DNA from: Xenopus tropicalis
Lineage: Eukaryota; Chordata; Amphibia; Anura; Pipidae
Length of the DNA stretch: 64,000 nt
Direction: 5' to 3'
NCBI RefSeq assembly: GCF_000004195.4
Contig: NC_030681.2
Location: 138,325,506-138,389,505 of the forward strand
How positions within the stretch are numbered: the stretch's first letter is position 1; every line of letters begins with the position of its first letter. The position numbers and the translations under genes were made by a program. Of this stretch, positions 59,017 to 64,000 are shown one piece after another. The notes under the pieces are model-generated. The model saw only the letters and a list, made by a program, of their open reading frames with translations, made no database searches and had not been told where the DNA came from.

Positions 59017-59281
59017 GGTCCCCATACACTATAAGATCCGCTCACTTGGCGATGTCGCCAAGCGAGCGGATCTTTACCCGATATCCCCACCTACTACATT
59101 TGCGGCCATGGGCAGTCGGTTCGGGGACCGCTTCGGATCCGACTGGATTTTCTAACCTGGCCGATCGATATCTGGCCAATTTCAGGCCAGATATCGGTCG
59201 GCCAGGCCGCTTGTTTCTTCCCATACACGGGCCGATTAGCTGCCGATATCGGCAGCTTCTATCGGCCCGTGTATGGGGGCC
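59017..59281. mobile_element. TTAA-target MITE with a hairpin at each end, complete, 265 bp
   Basis: The ends GGTCCCCATACAC and GTGTATGGGGGCC are flanked by TTAA on both sides (59,013-59,016 and 59,282-59,285). At the left, AAGATCCGCTCACTTGGCGA folds onto TCGCCAAGCGAGCGGATCTT with a 2-nt gap. At the right, GCTGCCGATATCGGCAGC is a perfect palindrome between CGGGCCGAT and ATCGGCCCG. The TTAA target suggests piggyBac- or Kolobok-type mobilisation. Confidence 0.85.
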
Positions 59282-59832
59282 TTAAGTCTTCTTTTTCTGC
59301 ACAAAATGTGTTTGCGCCTGTCCCTGCTGCACTTAAAGACATCAGTTTCACGTTCTCAAAACCTAAACAAACCATTGTTTGTTTGTTTTCTGTGTGTGCG
59401 TACGTCTTGCATAGCCACGTGCCCCGGGGCTACCCGAGTATTAGCAATATAAATAGATAAACGCTGCGGCACACAAGGGATTCCATTTCAGCTCATCTTT
59501 ATTGGATCAGTGTTTCCATCCCCACCCGATACAACATACGGTAGTAAAAATCTCAATAAATATTTACAGGCTCAAGCCCAAGTGCACCACACACGCATAG
59601 CCCTCACCTCACAGGGCATTATAGGAAAAAGAGAAAGGAAAGCATAAGTGTGACAAAAAATGTGACCCTAAAAAAATGTAAAATAAAAACAAAAAACATT
59701 TTCTTAATACAAAATTCAATATTCAAACATAAATTCATAAATACACTATACAAAACAATACATAGTTACCAAAGAGTATTGGGCACTATTGGGAGTATTG
59801 GCCGCTTTTACTGTATGAACTGAATATACAGT

Positions 59833-59833
59833 A

Positions 59834-59905
<72 letters not shown>
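59833..59905. repeat. (TG)n(TA)n microsatellite
   Basis: About 12 TG units followed by about 24 TA units with one interruption. Confidence 0.95.
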
Positions 59906-59906
<1 letters not shown>

Positions 59907-60329
59907 GTACAGTGTGCAAGTTATAATTGTAGAGCATGGCTCCAGGGAAAGCAGAATTTCATCTCCCCAGTTATAAATAAGGTAGGATGTGCCTGGTAGT
60001 GTAACCCAGTGCCAGCATTTAATCATTACCAGGCTCGACTTGGTTAGGAAATGACTGCTTCTCTTAGGTATTTGGCAGGGACCTTATGCAGAGGAATTTT
60101 TTTCCATTTGTCATTTTTTTTTCAGAATAAGAAGAATTTCTCAATAAATGTAGTTCATAAGGGGCTTAGAAAGAACGAGGGAACAGCAATGTGGCACAAT
60201 AAGATGTCCCTTCCTGTATGGTGCTGCCCATTATTTGTTATTTCATGTGTATCGATCGTGTGAGGAAAAAAATAAATAATTTTTTTGGAGGAGGTAAGGG
60301 TGTGCTGGTGTTAAGATTTGTTTCATCCA

Positions 60330-60980
60330 TTATAAGGAAACCCGCTATCCAGAAAGCTCCGAATTACAGAAAGCCTGTGTCCCATGGACTCCATTTTAAT
60401 CAAATAATAAAGAGTTTTAAGATTGATTCCCTTTTGCACTGCAGTAATTAAACAGTACCTTGTACTTGATCCCAACTAAGATATAATTACCCCTTATTGG
60501 GGCAGAACAGCCCTATTGGGTTTATTTAATGGTTAAATGATTCCCTTTTCTCTGTAATAATAAAACAGTACCTGTACTTGATCCCAACTAAGATATAATT
60601 ACCCCTTATTGGGGGCAGAACAGCCCTATTGGGTTTATTTCATGGTTAAATGATTCCCTTTTCTCTGTAGTAATAAAACAGTACCTGTACTTGATCCCAA
60701 CTAAGATATAATTACCCCTTATTGGGGGCAGAACAACCCTATTGGGTTTATTTCATGGTTAAATGATTCCCCTTTCTCTGTAATAATAAAACAGTACCTG
60801 TACTTGATCCCAACTAAGATATAATTAATCCTTATTGGATGCAAAACAATCCTATTGGGTTTAATTAAAATTTTATTTATTTTTTAGCAGACTTAAGGTA
60901 TGGAAATCCAAATTATGGAAATACCCCTTATCTGGAAAACCCTTGGTCCTGAGCATTCTGGATAACTGGTTCTATACCTG
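60330..60980 (-). mobile_element. CAGGTA-end MITE with about 4 internal 113-bp units, left end degraded
   Basis: The right terminus GGTTCTATACCTG is followed by TA. The left terminus is worn (CCATTATAAGGAAACCCGC). About four units follow, marked by TTGATCCCAACTAAGATATA near 60,467, 60,579, 60,691 and 60,803. Confidence 0.8.
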
Positions 60981-61206
60981 TAGTAGTATATTATTATGCT
61001 TTATATCCTGCCAATATAGTCTGTAGCGCTTCTACAGAGATCTTTCAGATTGAGAGAAAATCATGATAGTCTGCCTCTGACCCACCCCTTAGGCTTACAG
61101 TGTCATTCAATCCCTTCCTTACCTGGCCTTTTCCATTGTGAAGTGATAGATTGTGGGACTTGATGTCCTTTTGCTTTCTGTAGTGGGTGGTGCACAGAGT
61201 GACTTA

Positions 61207-61351
61207 GGGCTGTGACACACGAGGGAGATTAGTCGCTCGCGACAAATCTCCCCGGTATGCCATCCCACTGGTGAGAATGTAAATCGCCGGTGGGATGTCA
61301 TATCGGGGAGATTTGTCGCGGGCCACTAATCTCCCTCATGTGCCACGGCCC
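61207..61351. mobile_element. GGGGAGATTAG-type hairpin MITE, complete, 145 bp
   Basis: GGGCTGTGACACACGAGGG at the left and CCCTCATGTGCCACGGCCC at the right are inverse, with AGATTAGTCGC and GCCACTAATCT continuing inward. TTA lies on both sides (61,204-61,206 and 61,352-61,354), a 3-bp target duplication typical of Harbinger-type elements. Confidence 0.8.
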
Positions 61352-61639
61352 TTAAAGGGGTTACTCACCTTTTGAGTTAACTTTTAGTATGCTGTAGAGA
61401 GTAATATTCTGAGGCAATTTGCAATTGGTTATTATTATTTGCAGTTAATTTTTAGTTTTTGTTCAGCAGGGCTCCAGTTTGGAGTAAAAAAATAGTTTTG
61501 GAGTAAAACTGTAGCGTCGAACAGCAATCATTTTTTAGCTGCTGGGGCCAGTGATCCCCAAGACCAATTGAAAAGTTGCTTAGACCTGGGCATTCTATAA
61601 CCTAGTAAACCTAACTTAAAGGTGAACCACCCATTTCAA
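61352..61639 (+). mobile_element. T2-like MITE, long frog type, shortened
   Basis: It begins TTAAAGGGGTTACTCACC. It has TTTTAGTATGCTGTAGAGAG and GAGGCAATTTGCAATTGG in common with 55,873-56,503, lacks much of the middle, and ends AAAGGTGAACCACCCATTTC. It shares its TTA with the preceding MITE, so the two are directly abutted. Confidence 0.75.
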
Positions 61640-62304
61640 GTCCCTGAAACCATTGCTTTATAATAGAACAAGGTAGAGGAGGGGTTACATTACTTTGAAA
61701 AATACCCCAACATGCAGGCAGATTAACTGGCTCCTAATTAAATTGACCATAGTGTCTGTGAATGTGATCTTGTAAGATTGCAAGCTTCACTGGGGCAGGG
61801 ACTGATGGGAATAAAGTATAATCTCTTTAAAGTAATGAGTAATATGTTGTTGCTATATAAATAAAGGCTAATTGTAAATATTAATTAAATAGCCAATAAC
61901 AGTCATTAGCAGAACGATCGTCAGACATCGATTTATTGCTCTGGTTGCAGTGCATGCCCGTTAGCATTTCGAGTGCCACAGAATGTAGATTCTACATAAA
62001 CATGCTGCATAGTAAAGCCTGACGGCCAGCACTTTAAGGCTTAATGCCACCTCTGCTTAAATATTTATCTGTTAAAGTGGGCTCCCCGCCAGAACTGTGT
62101 GAATAGGAAATAAAACATTATTGCAGTTCAGCTGGCAGGGTTTAGTCGAGTCCGTCGCATACTGACAAGCAGTGCTACCGGTCTTCTGTCTCTGCACTTG
62201 TTACCAAAAGCGGGTGGCCCTCGGCATACTCAGCTTAATAAAGGAGTTATTAACTTGGTACTAGTAGGTGCTAATATATATATATCTTTTTTCTTCTTTT
62301 ATAG
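61640..62304. other. Intron-like stretch upstream of a candidate exon
   Basis: No element is recognised. A short AT run and a pyrimidine-rich tract (62,285-62,300) directly precede the candidate exon. Confidence 0.5.
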
Positions 62305-62364
62305 ACATAAGCGCATTATTTACAAGAGGGAACTGAGTTCTAATGCATGAGAGCACCCTATCTG
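62305..62364 (+). CDS. Candidate exon with start codon, product not recognised
   Basis: A good acceptor (TTTTTTCTTCTTTTATAG ending at 62,304) and a good donor (CTG then GTAAGA at 62,365) bound 60 bp. ATG occurs at 62,343, preceded by an overlapping TAA and followed by His-Glu-Ser-Thr-Leu-Ser before the donor. A second ATG lies at 62,347 in another frame. If joined to the CpG-island exon ending at 41,060, this would be the exon with the translation start, after an intron of about 21 kb. The coding part is too short to identify a family. Confidence 0.4.
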
Positions 62365-63887
62365 GTAAGAACATACATTTTCTTTGCTGTGAGAACTTTG
62401 GACTTTGCTAATGTGACAGTATATGCTTGAGACCTCTCGCTCCCATGGGCCACCCTATTCACCCAGGCCAAACCCCATTGCTCCCATATCAGGCCCTCTG
62501 CCCAGACCATGACCTGTTCCTTTCTGGACTATGCCCATGCTACACCATCAATGGGGGGTATAAATATGGTTGACGCCAGTGGCGTAAATGTAGAGGAAGC
62601 AGAACCTGCAAGTGTGGCTGGGCCAAGAGTGTGGGGTCTGCTTCCTCTATAGCTGTAGAGACATCCACGCTCTCCTACCTAAAAGCCAGCAGGCAGGGAG
62701 AGGGGGCACAACCAGCTGGGGGGCAAGATGTGTGTGGGGATTACAGTGTGCCAGGCCCCTCTGATGATTATTTTGCGGGGGTACCGGCGCCATATATTTA
62801 TACAACTGATGGTCTCAACATCAGTGGCTTTAAAATGCAGTAGCTGAAGGCTGACGTGCCATTGGGGGTTAATGTGCCAGGAGTCCCATGGTTTAACCGA
62901 TGCTGCAATCTAGCCTTGTGAAGCCGAGGTTAGTGTACAGATTTCATCCTGTATCTTCAGCATTAAGTAAACATTTTTATTAAATCAAACATTTTCATGG
63001 TTTATTGGACTCATTTGGACCTAGTAGCAAGTTCCCTTTTATGTCCCCTGATCGGCATACGAGAGCTGACAAATGACACTAATTGCTTGCCACTGACAAG
63101 GCTGACATACCTGTACTTGTAGACATTAAAATGACGTTAATGTGACATATTCATGCCCCTGGGCTTAATTACTGTGCAACACAGAGATGATACTATCGGT
63201 AACCGGTTCCGCTCATTGTGCTACAAGCCTGTTACAGCTCGTTGTGTTGAATGTGATGTTCAAGCTTAATAAGCAGACTCATCTAAGAAGCCAAGGAGAA
63301 TTAAAAGCATGGCTGCTAGTATTGGAAATATTTGGTGCTTTCCACTTTTATTTCCCCCATTTTGCACTTAATGAATCCTGAGCCGGTGCCGAATGACTGA
63401 TTGAAACTGTGAGTGACAGAGTGTTCTCGGTGCAGCTGAGGGGAGCTGGGTAATAATCCACACCGAGTGAATGGGGGGGCACTACCTGTCTCCTGCTGGA
63501 ATTACTGGGTCATACAATTTCATTCAGCTGGCGAGGGATGCCACACCAAATGTTTTGTTAGTGATAGAAAAGTCTAATATATGGACAGCAGGGGAGCAAA
63601 AATGTGTACGGGAGAACTGCGACACTGTGCAAAGAAAAACCTTTTCATCCATGTTGTTCTTAGTGCTCATTTAGTTCTGCACAAGCAGTGGGCAACTTCC
63701 ATTTTTCCCAGTAATGAGATGCTCGTAAAACCACTTTTTTGCAATTTGACGCAAGTACCCTTCATTAAAGGTATGTGCCACATATAGTTGTGCTTGGCGC
63801 CACTTAATCCTTCTGTTTCAATTCAAGAGCTGCTGCGCCTATTGACACAGGGGAACCCTGGAGCTACCACCACCTCCTGACCAGGGT
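62365..63887. other. Intron-like stretch, no gene seen
   Basis: No coding exon or complete element is recognised. Confidence 0.5.
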
Positions 63888-64000
63888 AGAGTCCTGCATC
63901 GGGTTGGGTACCCTTGGGATGCCCACAAAGAGGTTGTAATCTACTTGATGTCCTCACTGTGCAGATAACCCACGGGTACCCAACACGCTGCAGTAGGGTG
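63888..64000. repeat. Frog interspersed repeat (AGAGTCCTGC type), runs off the window
   Basis: TAGAGTCCTGCATCGGGTTG begins a copy related to 20,423 and 54,244. It continues past the window end. Confidence 0.5.

Noticed and set aside
59460..59780. Possible 3' untranslated region of a - strand gene (TTTATT near 59,490)
   Set aside because: A single polyadenylation-like word in AT-rich sequence without any coding exon nearby is not enough.

Overview
This window looks like nuclear DNA from a clawed frog (Xenopus, most likely X. tropicalis). The evidence is the repeat content: many copies of short inverted-repeat elements of the kind common in Xenopus, a 1.6-kb Tc1-like transposon, degenerate Penelope-like retroelement remnants, many microsatellites, and almost no open coding sequence. 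No prokaryotic gene, virus, tRNA or rRNA gene is visible. Family names for repeats are from general knowledge of frog repeats; no database was searched.

Layout. 1-8 kb: non-coding DNA, a 134-bp hairpin MITE, an 890-bp array of 12-bp units, two hAT-like MITEs with 8-bp target duplications, and a T2-like (TTAA) MITE interrupted by a MITE that itself carries 113-bp tandem units. 8.1-8.3 kb: one candidate coding exon on the + strand. 8.4-9.9 kb: a second tandem-carrying MITE cut by another MITE, then a 20-bp array. 10-19 kb: no recognised gene. 19-20.1 kb: the largest tandem-carrying MITE, with eight units. 21.98-23.58 kb: a complete Tc1-like element with 213-bp inverted repeats, TA duplications and a transposase gene broken by one frameshift. 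24.5-24.9 kb: an older Tc1-like remnant. 25.2-25.3 kb: a second candidate exon. 26.7-29.3 kb: 28-bp and 31-bp arrays. 29.4-30.2 kb: a Penelope-like remnant. 34.5-36 kb: three MITEs, two of them inside the first. 36.7-37.3 kb: a 34-bp array and another retroelement end. 38.6-39.15 kb: a MITE inside a MITE.

40.4-41.25 kb is the clearest gene-related signal: a CpG-rich island with strong splice donors, probably the promoter and first exon of a + strand gene. Its presumed intron 1 begins with a 1.5-kb GC-rich array of 34-bp units (41.49-42.98 kb). A short candidate exon with start codons and both splice signals lies at 62,305-62,364. From 43 to 64 kb the rest is intron-like DNA with many MITEs, including one hAT-like element inside a T2-like element and an intact TTAA element with a hairpin at each end.

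How it fits together: the window probably holds the internal or 3' part of one unidentified + strand gene (candidate exons at 8.1 and 25.2 kb) and the first exons of another (41 and 62 kb). Neither product is recognised. The sequence is otherwise a record of successive insertion of cut-and-paste elements and of local tandem amplification. I see no convincing new biological system; the most informative signals are the tandem units carried by one MITE family, the array next to the CpG island, the ribozyme-like Penelope termini, and the candidate exons.
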